Origin: Lates calcarifer
Taxonomy: Eukaryota; Chordata; Actinopteri; Centropomidae
NCBI RefSeq assembly: GCF_001640805.2
Contig: NC_066855.1
Coordinates: 2,778,342-2,842,341 of the forward strand
DNA: 64,000 nt
Direction: 5' to 3'
Shown here: positions 46,582 to 59,154 of the stretch, piece after piece
How positions within the stretch are numbered: position 1 is the first letter of the stretch
Layout: each line of letters opens with the position of its first letter
Translations under genes and position numbers: made by a program
The notes under the pieces: generated by a model
Told to the model about the DNA's origin: nothing
Database searches by the model: none
Seen by the model: the letters and a program-made list of their open reading frames with translations, nothing else

Positions 46582-48959
46582 ATTCGGCTATGGGATGCCC
46601 CAAGATTTTGCCATTTTAACTTGACCTATACTTAAGACCACCTGGTTTGAAAATTTTACCTTCGTTCTGTTTTCTGATTTCAAAGAAGTGCAGCAGAGGC
46701 AAGTGGATGTATCTTCTAATCGTCAGACGTTCTGTTATTTTAATGAAAGCTGCTGCCTACGCCAGATCTGTAAAAAATAAATGACTGTTCTGTCAGTTCT
46801 ACTTTTATATTTTGAGCAGCTACAACAACATAAATGTGTATTTATTCAGACAATAATTGCTATTCATGCAAAATGTTGCTGGGCAGACATGGAAATAAAA
46901 TGTTTTCTGTTACTGAAGTGTGACCCATTTAAAATGTTGGCCCAACTTTGCACTAGAGTATGCTGGTTATAGGTACCAGGCAGGTTTGTTATATTTGAAT
47001 AAAATTGACATAATTTGTTAGTTTTAGACCAAGTAATCCAAAATCATTTTGCTGAGTGTACAGTGATGACAAAGTTCCTGCAGGGAAAGCAGAGGTAAGC
47101 GGCTGCTCAGAGCTTTCATTTCTACCTCGAAACCTTGCACCTTCCCAAAGTGCCAAATTTCCGCCCTGGTTGGAGCAGGCTGGCACTCGTGCTGTTGGCC
47201 TTTGAGAGATTGTGGTTGAGCTTTACTCAGCTGCACGGACGGCTTGTCTTTAGCCACAGACTCTCAAGCACACCTAACATAAGCTGTCTCCATTCTCTTT
47301 TACTGACTGTCTGCTGATTTGAATGATTAAATCATTCTCAAACCAATCTTGACATTCAGTTTTCTCAAGCGGCTACTAATCAGCGGTCCTTCAGTCGGAG
47401 GAAGTAATCAGGTAGTGCGAGGAGTTTTTTGAAAAGCAGCACGTTGTGACAATCTGTTTTGGCGCTTTGTCAAAACCTTTCCTTTGTCACCAGCACAAGA
47501 TTGAGAGCTAATAGGTGGTGAAAAGCCTGGTTGGAGGCCCAGATGAAGCAGATTATTTTATGAAGACTGAAGGAGAGGGAGGAGAGACATCCAAGCATTA
47601 GCATGTGTGCTAGCCAGAGCCTGTCCCAGGAGGGAAACCCAAGTCTGGCCACGGTGTCCCGACGGACATCCTCAGCCGAGGTTAGCATATCCCTGTTTCG
47701 GCTGAATTGCTGAAAGTTGTATGTGTGACCATGTATTTGTGTGTGTGTGTTAGGGGGGTTATATGGTCTGTGTGAGTGTGTGTGTAGTCGCTGAAAGATT
47801 TGTTATTTGGAGCGGTGAATTTTAATGACGTTTGTCAACTCTAATACGCCGAGCTGCCCAGCTGTGGACAAGACTGAAGTTTTCTCAGCTTGCTTTGAGT
47901 TTATTTAAAGGAAGTGCCGGTTTTCAAGAAGACTACTGCAACCTATTTCTGGAATAAATGCATATTATTTATATTTAGAGACAGAGATAAAAGATTATAT
48001 ACACACACATCCACAGCCTCATAGTCAGCTGGAGGAGGGTGTGTTTTCCAGGGATTGCAGGAGAAGACCAGTAAGCTGTCATCACTTGTCATCAGATGAA
48101 AAGTGGTGGCAAACTGCTTTCATCTTCACTTGTTGTAATTCTGTTTAATAACCTGACTCCAGGGACATTTATTATGTCCTTGTTTTTCATTAAGGCTCCA
48201 CTGCTCTGTTACTACCAGCAGAAATACAGAGGTGTTCCCTGTAGAGGACTATTATTTTTTATCAATTAAGAAATAATTATGGAGTCCATGGAGCAGTATT
48301 GTATGTGCACCATAAAAGATTCTAAATGATATTACTGATTAAAAAAAATATCTACATATTAAGTTCATTGTATCATAAAGAAAAATATTGCTGTCTTAGA
48401 TTTTGAGAGTTTCTCTTTATGTTTTGACATGTAATGCATCTTCTATCTAGATCTGAATCACAGGTTGTATCCTCAAAGCTGGTGGGATTATGAAATATAA
48501 ATACTTAATTTCAATTCTTCAATTCCACAGTGTCTGAAAATCTGAACATACCTGCACTTTTTACTTCCTTCTGGAATTTGCAGTAAAGCCTAATTTGCTG
48601 TTGCCCTGGCAGCATCAGTTTAGAAAGAATGTGGTAAATATGCTGCATTAACAACATTACAGTGTCAGTGGGAAGCTGGAGGCACATCTGCCACAGATTA
48701 CTCTGCTGCACACGGCCGACTGCATACCTCTGAAACCCAACAGGCTGTGAAACGTTGCCCCCTTCAAACTCCGAATCCCATAATTCAGGAGGACAGGGCT
48801 GACAGCGCCACCTTCTCCTGCTTTCCTCTCATCGTCCAGACTCATCTGCTGCTTCCATCCACCCTGAAGTGAGACAGGCGCAGTGTGTCTGTCCACAGTT
48901 CATCATCGCATAAAGACATGGTCAAGTGGTGTCTTTGCTGTCTTTGTGTACACATGGCA
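46578..48959. other. non-coding tract
   Basis: AT-rich. A short GT-rich stretch at 47738-47785 is followed by a small complex patch at 47810-47890 (AATTTTAATGACGTTTGTC and GCCGAGCTGCCCAGCTGTGG) that might be regulatory. GC-richer 48655-48900 with no coding composition. No repeat family recognised. Confidence 0.45.
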
Positions 48960-48999
48960 GTGGTGTGTGTGGTGTGTGTGTGTGTGTGTGGTGTGTGTA
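48960..48999 (+). repeat. GT microsatellite with GG interruptions
   Basis: Forty bases of GT units broken three times by an extra G. Confidence 0.9.
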
Positions 49000-49099
49000 C
49001 ACGCTCTATATTTCTTTCTCTCTCTGTGATCAGATATAATGTGTTTATAAAGCACTCCAGTGTGCCAACTCTGAGTAGCCAGTGTTTCTTTGTGCCAGT

Positions 49100-49215
49100 G
49101 AGGCTTGTCAGCTGGGTAACACACATAATTGCTCCCTAATTCTCCCGTCAGTGGCTGGGTAATATCTGATTCACAGGTAATGAGCCACATCCCATTCAGC
49201 AAAGCCCCGCCTGTA
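49100..49215. promoter_or_regulatory. possible conserved non-coding element (49.15 kb)
   Basis: CACATAATTGCTCCCTAATT, then TGGCTGGGTAATATCTGATT and ACAGGTAATGAGCCACATCC. Two TAAT cores on each side of a GC-richer centre, non-repetitive, no coding composition. Enhancer-like by appearance only. Confidence 0.22.
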
Positions 49216-51134
49216 ACTCTGTCTCACTGTATTATCCCCTGTCTTTTCTTTTTTTTTAAAATTTCTTTTTAAAACATAATCACCCCTTTTCTGTATCTTT
49301 GCACTGTAGTGAAAGCATACTCCAAGTTAGCGGTGCATTTTAGAGTCTGGTATTTCTTCTAAATAAGAAAACAGGCACCTGTTTTGATTGACAAGGTAAA
49401 TCCATTCAGTACATTGATTCCAGCATTGAACAGGCTAATATTACAGATGGGTAACAAAGGAAAAACTAATATCAGCAGTGCTGGGGGGAGAGGTTCCAAT
49501 GGTGGAAAAACAATGCCCAATATATATTCTGTATGATTCACATTATTTTAATGTATATCAAACTATTCAGGGACCACTCCGTCCCTCTGGATGGAGGCTT
49601 TGTTATCCTGGAAGAGACCACTCTCATCAGGACAACCTTTATTTGAAGTGACCCTTTATTCTAACCGGACGAACAGGCCAAGTCATATTAAGAAACCATA
49701 ACAGAGGGCCTCACTGTAGGGGCCTCAGTGGCCCACATGTTGAGAATATGGTGAGGAATGATTCATCTTACGATCTGACTAATCGCTTTTTTACACATCC
49801 CTACAGTATAGACCGGTGCCTATGTGTTTTTGACCACTGAACTTGCAAATGTGCATTTATCTTTGTAATTAGTGGTTTAAGTGCTGCAAACCTGGTATAA
49901 TATCCCTCTGTATGTAGTCTGTTAGTCTAGTCTGATCACGTCACAGCTGGATTAACCAACTAGTGGGCCTTGGGGCAAAAATGAGCTGTGGTCTCCCACA
50001 CCACCACCACCATCTCTCTGTGTGTTGTGTGTATCCTTTCCATAGATCCATTCAGTCATTGCTGCTGTTCAAACATTTGCTAGTTAAGCAGTCTTTGTGA
50101 CCAAAGATCCTGTCATCCATACTCCAATAATAAACCCTCTTTCAAAGTTACCATGAGCTTTTTCACTTGCTATTTAAAATGTAGGTCAGTTATACCGCCT
50201 CTGTTATTTATACGTATCACAAAGCATGATGGGACGTTAACTGCTTGACTGGACCAAGCCAGCTGCATTCATATTTCTTATCTCACTTACTCTGTTGTTC
50301 TTTAAAAATTTCACCTGCTGTGGCTGCGCTTCATTTGTTGTCGTTGGTGCTCTGTTCTAGCTCATTCTTTGTTTTGTGAAAATTGTACAGACTACTGTAT
50401 TTAAAGGGGAGAATAGGATAATACCACTCCTACTGATAGTAGTCGCAGATAACAAAATGAGTTTTTAATGCTCTTTGGCACTGGATAACTCTATCGAGAC
50501 AGTTTGGAAGCAAACTCCCCCTGGTTACCTCAGACACTTTTAAAGAAACACAATTTTTGCAGGAGCAAAACTTCATCAAACACACAGAAATATGTGAGAC
50601 TTTTGCAACATTCTCATTTGAGCTGTTCCTGATGAATTCTCACACAGTTTTTAGCTGTAAATGTTGGGGAAAATGAGAAGCAAAGAGGGCATAACGCAGC
50701 GACTCTCAGAGTGTTTAATACCCCGTCTGATAGGTTTATAAGCTTCAGCGGCAGACCAAACAGCAATTTTTGCCGCCATAATTGCTCAATTTATGAGCCA
50801 ATGCTTAGATATGAGAAGTATTGTGCTGGATATTTGTGCCAAAACAAGTAAACTAATCAGATTTAAGGGGCAGTACAATTGGAAATGGTTTTCATCGTAA
50901 ATGATTTATTTAAAAAAGAGATCGGGTGATATTTTGTGATGGTTGAAATAATCTGTTGAGGCTCTTGCAATGACTGAAATCCCCTTCCAAAGAAAAGAAT
51001 ACAGTTTACTGACTCATTAGTCTTTATTTTTACTGTGGACATATTCAGCGTCTGTACATCTCCGTGTACAGTGTGTGAGAACGAAAGTATGTTTGCGTGC
51101 AGGTACTGTAGTTACATGTGAATGCATGCTTGCA
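49216..51134. other. non-coding tract
   Basis: AT-rich, with a (CCA) run near 49998-50013. The 49570-49800 stretch is GC-richer and might be an old repeat, but I cannot name it. Confidence 0.4.
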
Positions 51135-51405
51135 CTTCCACATACTGTATATGCATGTAAAGATACACAGCTCAACAGTACCTTCCCTTGTGCCGTCCAG
51201 GAGCCATGAGACAGTGGTATCATGGAAGGAGCCTGGGGTTCAGGACCTCTAGAATTACTCTTGGAAGAGTCTCTCAAACTTATTAAAATCACTGGCACAA
51301 TAAAACTGGGCGCTGGCATGACTGTAAATGACAGTCTGTGACATTTGAGCGCTGAGCATCGAGTTGATTTTGGCTGTCGCCTGCTGTTGTGGGCAAACGG
51401 AGGAT
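51135..51405 (+). repeat. local duplication, copy 1
   Basis: Aligns with 52345-52620 on the same strand. Shared words in order: CCACATACT, AAAGATA, TCAACAGTAC, GGTATCATGGAAG, CTGGGGTTC, GGACCTCTAGAATTACTCTT, TCACTGGCACAATAAAAC, TGTGACATTTGAGC, CATCGAGTTGAT and CTGCTGTTGTGGGCAAAC. Copy 1 has about 28 extra bases after AATAAAAC. By eye about 80% of bases match. The 176-codon minus-strand frame through it is not preserved in frame in copy 2, so I do not call a gene. Confidence 0.75.
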
Positions 51406-52199
51406 GTGTAATGAGGAGGAGATCCACAGAGGTCACGCACATGGGAGATGCTCTTGAAACCTCATGCAAAAAGCCTGTGTGAAGAGATTTAATTCTAATG
51501 GTTCTAGTAGGTTTAACACAGAGAGGGGCTGATTTATTTAACTGCATTAAAAACCTTCATTGGATCTTTTGCATTCCAAAATAACAGACCTCCGCAGTCA
51601 TTCTCATGAAGACATTTGGATGCAAGCAACAGTACTCAGCCACTGACAGCATTACAGTTTTGTTTGTGGGCCAAGTTGGTTTGAAAAGTAGCTGATGAGC
51701 TGAGGTGAGACACTGAAGTTACACAAATTAAGTGAATATCTTCTAAAGTTACAGTCACTTTGTTACTGCAGCTCAGAAAGGAAATACTGTCTGGGAATGC
51801 TGCATTACAAGACTCGAAAAATGCTCACTTAATTTTAGAGACTGCTCAAGACTCATATAATTTTCAGATAAACTCATAATTTTTTTGCATGGACTGAGGA
51901 ATGTAAATTTTGTCTACCACTACTTACACTGGAAGCATGTCAGGAATTGATCTCTTAATGGCCGGTATGAACAAGAAAAATGATTACAGCAAGAACCAAG
52001 TAAGCATAATATGAACTAAAATGTCAAAGTAGATTTTAACACAGCCGCCCTCAACAAAGCAGACCTTCAGGGTTGGTTTAAAATGCAAGAGAGGCCTTAA
52101 AGCTCTTTTTATTTCATTTTATAATAATTAAATATCATCACAAACCACAACCAATCTGCCAGGGGCAGTTCTTCGTGGTTGGTAGTTTGTCAGGCTGTC
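51406..52199. other. non-coding spacer between the duplicated copies
   Basis: AT-rich. No homology to the sequence following copy 2 that I can see, so the duplication is limited to the two copies. Confidence 0.45.
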
Positions 52200-52275
52200 A
52201 GGCATAGATGGATTACTGAATGGGACTACTGGGCACAGGCCCAGGGCTATGAAGAATCAGGGGGGACCCTAGGTT
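52200..52275 (+). repeat. fragment resembling a teleost 'CTGGGCACAGGCCCAGGG' repeat
   Basis: GATGGATTACTGAATGGGAC followed by CTGGGCACAGGCCCAGGGC and TCAGGGGGGACCC resembles a recurrent fish repeat I know from memory (ACTGAATGGGCCTACTGGGC, CAGGCCCAGGGGCCC). It lies just upstream of copy 2 of the local duplication, and may mark the element that copied the segment. Confidence 0.35.
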
Positions 52276-52344
52276 AACACTTATTGTTTGAAAGTCAATT
52301 AAAGAACTGTAAAGAGACATAAAATGATCAAAAAGGCAGTGTGC

Positions 52345-52620
52345 GTCCACATACTCTGTATGATTTAAAGATAAAGAGCTGGATCTGAACTTTTCACTGT
52401 GCCAGTTCAACAGTACATTCCCTGCTGTACTGGGGCCGTGAGATAATGGTATCATGGAAGAGGCCTGGGGTTCTGGACCTCTAGAATTACTCTTGGAAAA
52501 GTCTTTCAAAATTCGGAAAGTCACTGGCACAATAAAACAGGGCTGTGACATTTGAGCATCTCGCATCGAGTTGATCTTGGCTGTTGTCTGCTGTTGTGGG
52601 CAAACAGGGAGGATGTATAA
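52345..52620 (+). repeat. local duplication, copy 2
   Basis: Second copy of 51135-51405, same orientation, about 1.2 kb downstream. The match starts at CCACATACT and ends just after GTGGGCAAAC. The 145-codon minus-strand frame here shares a short peptide (SKSNSRGPEPQA) with the frame in copy 1 only because the DNA is duplicated. Confidence 0.75.
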
Positions 52621-52673
52621 TACATAATACAATTTGTCTTTTGTGTACAAAGAGATGCAAAATGATCCGTGAG

Positions 52674-52800
52674 TGGTTAGTTTAGCTTAGGATAAAGGGG
52701 GGGTTCAACTAGCCTAGCACTCTCCTAAGATAAAAAATGTCTACCAAAGCCTCTAAAACATGTGTTGTATACCATTTATTTTATATAATTTATCAGACTC
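52674..52800 (+). repeat. decayed copy of teleost 'AGCTTAGCATAAAGACTGG' repeat
   Basis: GGTTAGTTTAGCTTAGGATA, TTCAACTAGCCTAGCACTCT and CCTCTAAAACATG follow the order of the same common repeat as at 22205-22345 (GGTTAGCTTAGCATAAAG, AACAGCTAGCCTGGCTCTG, CCTCTAAAGCTC). Divergence is high. Confidence 0.4.
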
Positions 52801-53969
52801 AAACAGAAATGTGAAAAACAGTATTTGGAGTTTCAGGGGAGGTGTGGTCACAACATGTGCAGAGCATGCAGCTGGTGGAGGACTAGTGCATCTTTTTTAC
52901 CTAAGATGCCTTGAAAAAAGTTTGTAGAAAAGTTGGACTCAAACATTGGAAGTGTGAAGGGAGTCTAAGGCCAAACAGTGGGAGCAGTTACACTGAAATA
53001 TAACCTGATATTCCCCAGTCTCTGTCTGCTTCTTCATCCTTTGGTTGTGTTTGGTTTCCATTGGGAACTGAAGTGTTTTATCTCATTATTATTCTAATAT
53101 TCACTACCTGATACCATAAAGAACTGTTAACACAGAAGGTGCTTTGTGAAAGGACTTAAGGACTAGAATACAGTATCTACTAGAGTAACCACTATACCTG
53201 CTGTCATCCACTTTCCTCTTAAAACTCAAATCAACTCAATGCTCATCCATCAAGACATTAAAAAGTTATCTTTTGTCTGAGCCTGGCTTCAGGGGTGCTG
53301 CAGATTGTGACAGCATGTCTGGCCGGTGTCATGTGTGTGGCGACAGAGTGATTCCAGAGCCTTTCTTGTCCTTTTAAAAACCCAACAACCTGCTCCGGCC
53401 AGCGCAAACACTGCCGAAAGTGAGCGGAGGAGCGAAAGATAATATATTATATTTTATGTGTTTTTGGGAAGAGAGAATGTTAGTGTGACTCCATATATTA
53501 AACATAAACCCATTTAAAGCTAATTGAATACAAATACAGGGTCGGGGTATAAAATAAGAAAAGTGGGCAAGGGGACATATCAGGTATTAATGTTAACTGT
53601 TATATTTTTCCTACTAGTAGGTGAGAGATTCTATGTCCAGACTATTATAAGAAGTGAGGCCCCCTAACATATTTTTCTTGGACATGACCCACACACTACA
53701 TACACACCACATATACACATCCTCCGTGGAAGCTCCGCGTGCTTGGAGAGGAAAGGCGGACATTTCGGGGCACGGGGCTACATTATACTATAGTAGCGGC
53801 TTTTATGAGACAGACAACACGCCTGGCTCCAGCGGGAAAACCTCATGATGGACAGGCACTTTACCTGAGCCAAGAGCAGGCGGGCTAGGAGGAGGGAAAA
53901 TGAAATAAAATCAATACTCGAACATAACTTTTTAAATAAACATTTGCACTCCACGGACATTGTTGGCAG
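52801..53969. other. non-coding tract
   Basis: AT-rich to 53270, then moderately GC-rich patches (53285-53440, 53715-53890) with CpGs but no coding composition. No repeat recognised. Confidence 0.45.
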
Positions 53970-54037
53970 TGGGAGCCAGTAACCTGTCCCTATTGGTGGA
54001 ACTCAACACCAGACCATTCGTGGAGCACTGGCTCCCA
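53970..54037. repeat. 11-bp perfect inverted repeat
   Basis: TGGGAGCCAGT at 53970-53980 pairs with ACTGGCTCCCA at 54027-54037, leaving a 46-nt loop that includes a CCTATTGG (inverted CCAAT) box. Possible hairpin or paired protein site. Confidence 0.6.
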
Positions 54038-55889
54038 TCGAGGTGATGGCTACTGGCAAGATGTGACGTGAATAGCAGGCTATGTTCTGTTTATTCAAGG
54101 CAAAAGAAGAGAGAGAGAGTGAGAGGGGGAAAAAAGAGGTAGACAGGGCTCAAATCCTGAAGTAAAGCTGCTCTTTCCCTGAGCAAGGGTTTTCACGGCT
54201 TGTTGATCATGCTAAAAGCTGCCTTAACCTCCGCAGGAGTGATGCCTGGTAGCTTTGAGCAGCAATTCTTCTCCAAGAGGGAAGAAATGAGATTAAACTG
54301 TTTCAGCTGCAACAGGCCTGTACCTCCCATGAACCAAGGTGGGATTCAGGTGCAACGTTTCGGTTTGGACTGAAATACAGGCATGCATTTAACGGCATAG
54401 ACACCATTGGAATGTAGGTGTTAGGCCAATATGTCATCAACTGAAACAGTATACAGAATTAAAATGGCTGTTTCCTGGCATGGTTTTGAATTCAAAGTCT
54501 AAGAGGGAACACTTTGCTTATTTAAATTCTAAAATCAAAATTAAAAAGTATAAAAAGTATATATATATATAAATAAAATTATTATTTCCAAGGGATAATG
54601 TTTTAGGACCAGTGCAAGAGTCCAGATAATTAAGGAAAATCTATGAAAGCTCATCATTATTTATCATGTGGATATTGGATAAGACACAAAAGAGCTGCCA
54701 TACTGCAGCAACCCGCAGTTTCTCCTCTGACTGTGGACTGAAAAACAAGTCAAGTAAGACATGCAGAGCTGGGTAGTGAAATTTGTTGATACTATCACCA
54801 TGAGTTTCAGGGTTTTGATACCAAAAGCAAAAAATAAATTTAGCAATATCTTGTTGAAGGAAGATGGAAGGAAGAAGTCCAGTTTTAATATCAAACACAA
54901 CTTTATTGTGAGACCTAAATAATGCAGTCTGTAAAAAAAGAAACATGGAGGTCTTGCAATGAAGTTGTTCCCTCGACACTGTTTTCCTTTTCCATGCAGT
55001 TTGCATTTGGAGGTGAAGCTGTGCCAGAACCCAAAAATTATGAGTCAAATCAGGAATGGTGTGATTGAAGAGTAAGTAGAAAAGGAATCTGACCAACTGT
55101 CATTACTTTAAAGCTGCAATAATGAATATTTTTATATGAAAAATAGGTCACATATGTAAAATGAAACGTGTCAATTGTGGCGATGGACCCACAGAGAATT
55201 TTTATCAAATTCAACATTTTAAACAGCAAACCTCTGAAGTTAGAGTCCAGCGGGTGAAAACAGTGGAACATTTAACAGCTAAAGAGTAAAATAAGCAACA
55301 GGAGAGTGACAACTGGTGTCCAGAAACACAGCAAATGAATGTTAATGTAATCTGCTGGATGTGTAAATAGGCGACTGTTTGCTCACATGTTCACCATATT
55401 AACTTCATAATGTGATAATGTGCGAGTGTTTTTCCACCTTGTTGCACTGTCTACAAATGGCCAAGAGTACCAGGCTCTAACATGTTGAGGTCTGATGAAG
55501 AGATACAGCCCTTTTTATACTGGCGGTTAATTCAGATGCTGCTGTCACTCTCTCTGCCTGAATGTGCTGAACAGCATTTTGGGAAATATAGGCTCATCAG
55601 AGGAGCAGGTTGCAGGAAGGCGGGTACAGAGTGAATTACGACACCTCATCTCAGATTAACTCATGGAATGCAGTGAGCATTGCAGACTGATGAGCAGTGT
55701 AAGAGTATCTGAGGGGAATTTTTCCTTAAAACAACAATAGACAGTCTGGGACTAATAGTCCACAGGATAAACTGGGTGGCCTGGCCTGGCCTGGCTGCCG
55801 GTGCTGCCCTGAGCTGCTGGCCCAGGTGCTGCTGACTATGGTGGAAAAGACCTCTCACTCTCCTTACAGCTGGCTGGATGGACACACAT
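54038..55889. other. non-coding tract
   Basis: AT-rich, with a TA run at 54559-54571 and a GGCCT pentamer run at 55776-55796. A 151-codon minus-strand frame (54641-55096) has no recognised domain. An open plus-strand stretch at about 54160-54374 follows an acceptor-like site but has stops just outside. Confidence 0.4.
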
Positions 55890-55912
55890 ACACACACACA
55901 CACACACACACA
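55890..55912 (+). repeat. CA microsatellite
   Basis: About 23 bases of uninterrupted CA, preceded by CACACATA. Confidence 0.95.
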
Positions 55913-57044
55913 GACACAGCTGGTTCCTGCAGTCGCCCAGCTGCAGCAGCTGCCACACTGAGTGCTAGATGGACTGGGTCACAGTGTAACACCTGGAGGC
56001 CGAAACAGTCAAGTAATGGTGGGGATCAGACCGACTCTGGGATAAAGTAATAGATCTGGATCAGATTTCAAATGACTGAGCTGCCTAAATGTGACCTTTG
56101 ATTGTATTTGTCATCCTGAAAAGAAACATCACATCCAACATCTACATTTCATTTCAGTTCAGTTCTTTATATTTACATGACGGCTTCTGTGGCAGTAATA
56201 TCACAATAATATGATTATACTGTACGACAAGAGCTGTTAGAATAATAGTACCATCTAATTGCACTTCTCCTTTGCATTCCTCTGTACATAGCAAAAGAAA
56301 AACAACAACAAAATTCTAAATCTAATAAAATTGTATATTTTTTCCAAGATTAAACAGCTCTTACTGTGAAAAACTTCTTGACACTAATATTTGAGCTCTC
56401 CCAATATAACTTAACTTACTAAACCTTGGACAGCGTCAAAGTATTTCAGTAATTAATCATCACACAGTATAACTTGACGTTACACAGTAATGTTGTGCAC
56501 AATCTGTAACTCTTACTTCTAAATAACATCTTGATGAGACATTTTTATATTGTTGTGAGCATGGAGATTCATTATTGACCTTCACATCTGTGGTGGTAAA
56601 TTTTCTAAATCTCAGCTTTCGACTATCTTATGCCCTTCTTCAGCGGATGGAACTTGCACTAGTATGACGACCCAAGTCCACGCCCCCCCAGGGCCGGGCC
56701 AGGATGATAATTCTGGCTGTGACTTTAACGTCAGCCCAGGCCAGCCTCCACATACTCACAACACACCACGAACTGTACTAAACTGTAACCGTGTCTCCCT
56801 CAAGGTAGGGAGGATGTTTTGTCTAACCGAGACGATGGGAAAAGCTGGAGTGGTTGTGAATGTTTTGCTAATTGAGTGAAACAGCTGTCAGAGAACTGCA
56901 GTAGGAATTAATAATCGTGATTCGTCTGGCTAGCCAATGAGTGAGCTATGTGATCTGACCAATGAAAGAGCAGAGGCTGGACTCTTAGTATTTCACATGA
57001 GAGCATGAGAGGGTAATGTGGGAAGACTGAGAGACAAGTAGTAT
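55913..57044. other. non-coding tract
   Basis: AT-rich with a GC-richer patch at 56660-56770. Nothing recognised. Confidence 0.5.
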
Positions 57045-57085
57045 GTTTGTTTTGTTTTGTTTTGCTTTGTTTTGTTTAGGTTTTG
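57045..57085 (+). repeat. TTTTG pentanucleotide repeat
   Basis: About seven TTTTG units with one TTTGC interruption. Confidence 0.85.
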
Positions 57086-57210
57086 TTACTGGAAGCGAGG
57101 GCAGGGTACGTGTTTTAACACATGACACATGAGACCAGACACCACTGTGATTCAGACTCAGTGTTGTGGAGATAGATGACACTGGTGTGGATATACCCAT
57201 CTGTGGTTAG

Positions 57211-57234
57211 CACACACACACACACACACACACA
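57211..57234 (+). repeat. CA microsatellite
   Basis: Twelve CA units. A second CA run lies at 57333-57349. Confidence 0.95.
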
Positions 57235-57723
57235 TTCAAGTGTCTGCAGACACGCTTGAGATGACACCAAATAAACAGTTACACCATCTTCCTGCCTCTA
57301 TCAAATTTAATTGCTCCTTCCGTCCTGCATGCCCACACACACACACACAAACAAACATCCACCTGCTTTACTCAGAGCTGACGCAGTTCATCCTCACACT
57401 GCATGTCCACCGCTGTGTGTGTGTCACATTTGGAGGAAAATATCCACAAATCTCTCAAAACGTCATATTCCATTGAGTCTTTTCTCATTAGCTGCCTCAG
57501 AGCTTTACATGTAAACAAAGCTGTCATATGGGATGATCTCTGTGGAGAACATGACAGTGGATATACAACTCTTCCCGGAAAACTAGAGCGAGCAGAAAAA
57601 GGGAGATTTAGCTAGGATGTGGATATGATTAATAGAAATGTCAGATTTGAATTGCCAAAGCCAAGAACAGCTGCGAAAAACCAGGGCAAAGTGGGCACAT
57701 GAGTGTGTGTTTAACGTGAGTGT

Positions 57724-57850
57724 GTTGCCCTTAAGCAAGGCACTCAACCTGCCCTTACTGTTGTGAGTCCAACAGTGGAGGACTGTGGTTACTGGGCAGC
57801 TCCCAGGTGTGAATATGCGGAACTGTGTGAGTGTGAAGCAATGTTAAATG
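57724..57850 (+). repeat. fragment resembling teleost 'GCCCTTGAGCAAGGCAC' repeat
   Basis: TTGCCCTTAAGCAAGGCACT followed by CAACCTGCCC, GGGCAGCTCCCAGG and a GTGAGTGTGAAGCAATG end. The first block is the hallmark of an abundant teleost repeat (TTGCCCTTGAGCAAGGCACT) that I know from memory. The rest is diverged. Confidence 0.45.
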
Positions 57851-59154
57851 AAGCATATTGTTTTTGAAGGGAGAATGGGAGGTCCACTCATCCTGGTGAC
57901 AGAGGCTGAGAGCAACACACAGGGGCTGAGACACAGGCCTGAATGGCCTCAAGATGTGGCAGGGTATTCATTTATATTTATCTGCATTCTGAGCATGAAA
58001 CATTTCACACTTGACAAAATTAAAAAGTTAGTGACAGGTCAGGACAGAGCTTAGTTTTATTCATAAAAAAGATTATTTAACACAGCTGTCAGCACCTATA
58101 AATGGTCCGAAATGAAGGGGAATTTTGTACCAGTAAATAACAAACAAATAAAAACACAAGACAGTGTAGTGTCACATCCTCCCCACAGATATAAAATATA
58201 GACACGGACATGCAACAGAAAATCTTTCAGTTTGGTCCTGATATACTTACAGTTGTGAGACATCTCAAGTCATTAGAAAAAAAAGTAACTTCACCAGATA
58301 TGAATCTTATTCCAAGTACAGTTAGAGAGCCAGTGAGTGATGCTGAGTTGTAGTGAGAGTGAATACAACAGAGCATGTGTTTAGTATCAGCTTAAACTCA
58401 GTGTTAAATGTGGCTGACTGATTAAGTCTCAGAACTTGTGTTGAAAGTCACATTTTACTCATTGATTAGTTTCTTGTCTTCCAGTGATTCTGAGGCTGTA
58501 TACCTTCAGCATCTCTGTTTAGCACAGTTACCATGGTTTCAAATATCATACTCACCTATCACACAGTCAGCACAAAAGGCTCTGATCACCTGCTTGTAGT
58601 TCAGATTATATTCAGTTGCCTGTTCACTCCTTTACCACTGCAGCTAAAATGTGACAGGGTGAGCAGATAAGTAACAGAAGATCTGCATGGTTACAACCGA
58701 CATTTTCTGGTAAACTTTTTTTTGTTCTTTTTGCAGTCCTGCAGTTGGCAGGACAAATTGTTGGGACAAAGAGAGAGCAGCGCTGACTCACCTTGCCATA
58801 TCTGGCTCTATTAATACATCTGTGGTCCAGCCGAGTGAATCACAGCAAAGTGGATATGGTTGCGTTTCAACATAGTGACTGGATCCAGCTAAATCTTACT
58901 TAGTGTTGGCCAACTGAAACGGCTCAGTCAAGGTCTTTGAAAGGTTTAGTAAAAATTTAAAACCTTTTGGAACATCATGAATATCCATTTTAAAGCAGCA
59001 AACTTATTTTGTGAGATTTAAGTGGACTAAATATTTCATGCAACTTTCCAACAACTGAGAAGACAGAGAACACAAGTAACTCATCACATTATTTAATTCA
59101 CCTCTCCACACAATCATATTTGGTAAACCAGTTGTTTACACTCACTTGAATGAA
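57851..59154. other. non-coding tract
   Basis: AT-rich, nothing recognised. Confidence 0.5.

Noticed and set aside
49565..49800. GC-richer stretch that might be an old transposon or retroelement
   Set aside because: Only a vague resemblance to fish repeats. No terminal repeats, frame or second copy in the window.
51017..51547. 176-codon minus-strand frame, with a related 145-codon frame at 52213-52650
   Set aside because: The shared peptide comes from the DNA duplication. The 28-bp length difference shifts the frame between the copies, and there is no domain.
54156..54374. About 72-codon plus-strand open stretch (…VMPGSFEQQFFSKREEMRLN…) after an acceptor-like site, with a plausible antisense peptide (ITPAEVKAAFSMINKP)
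   Set aside because: Both strands read well, which points to chance. No family is recognised and no donor or start supports an exon. The antisense resemblance to retrotransposon reverse transcriptase is too short to use.
54641..55096. 151-codon minus-strand frame
   Set aside because: No domain, AT-rich codons, no splice or start support.
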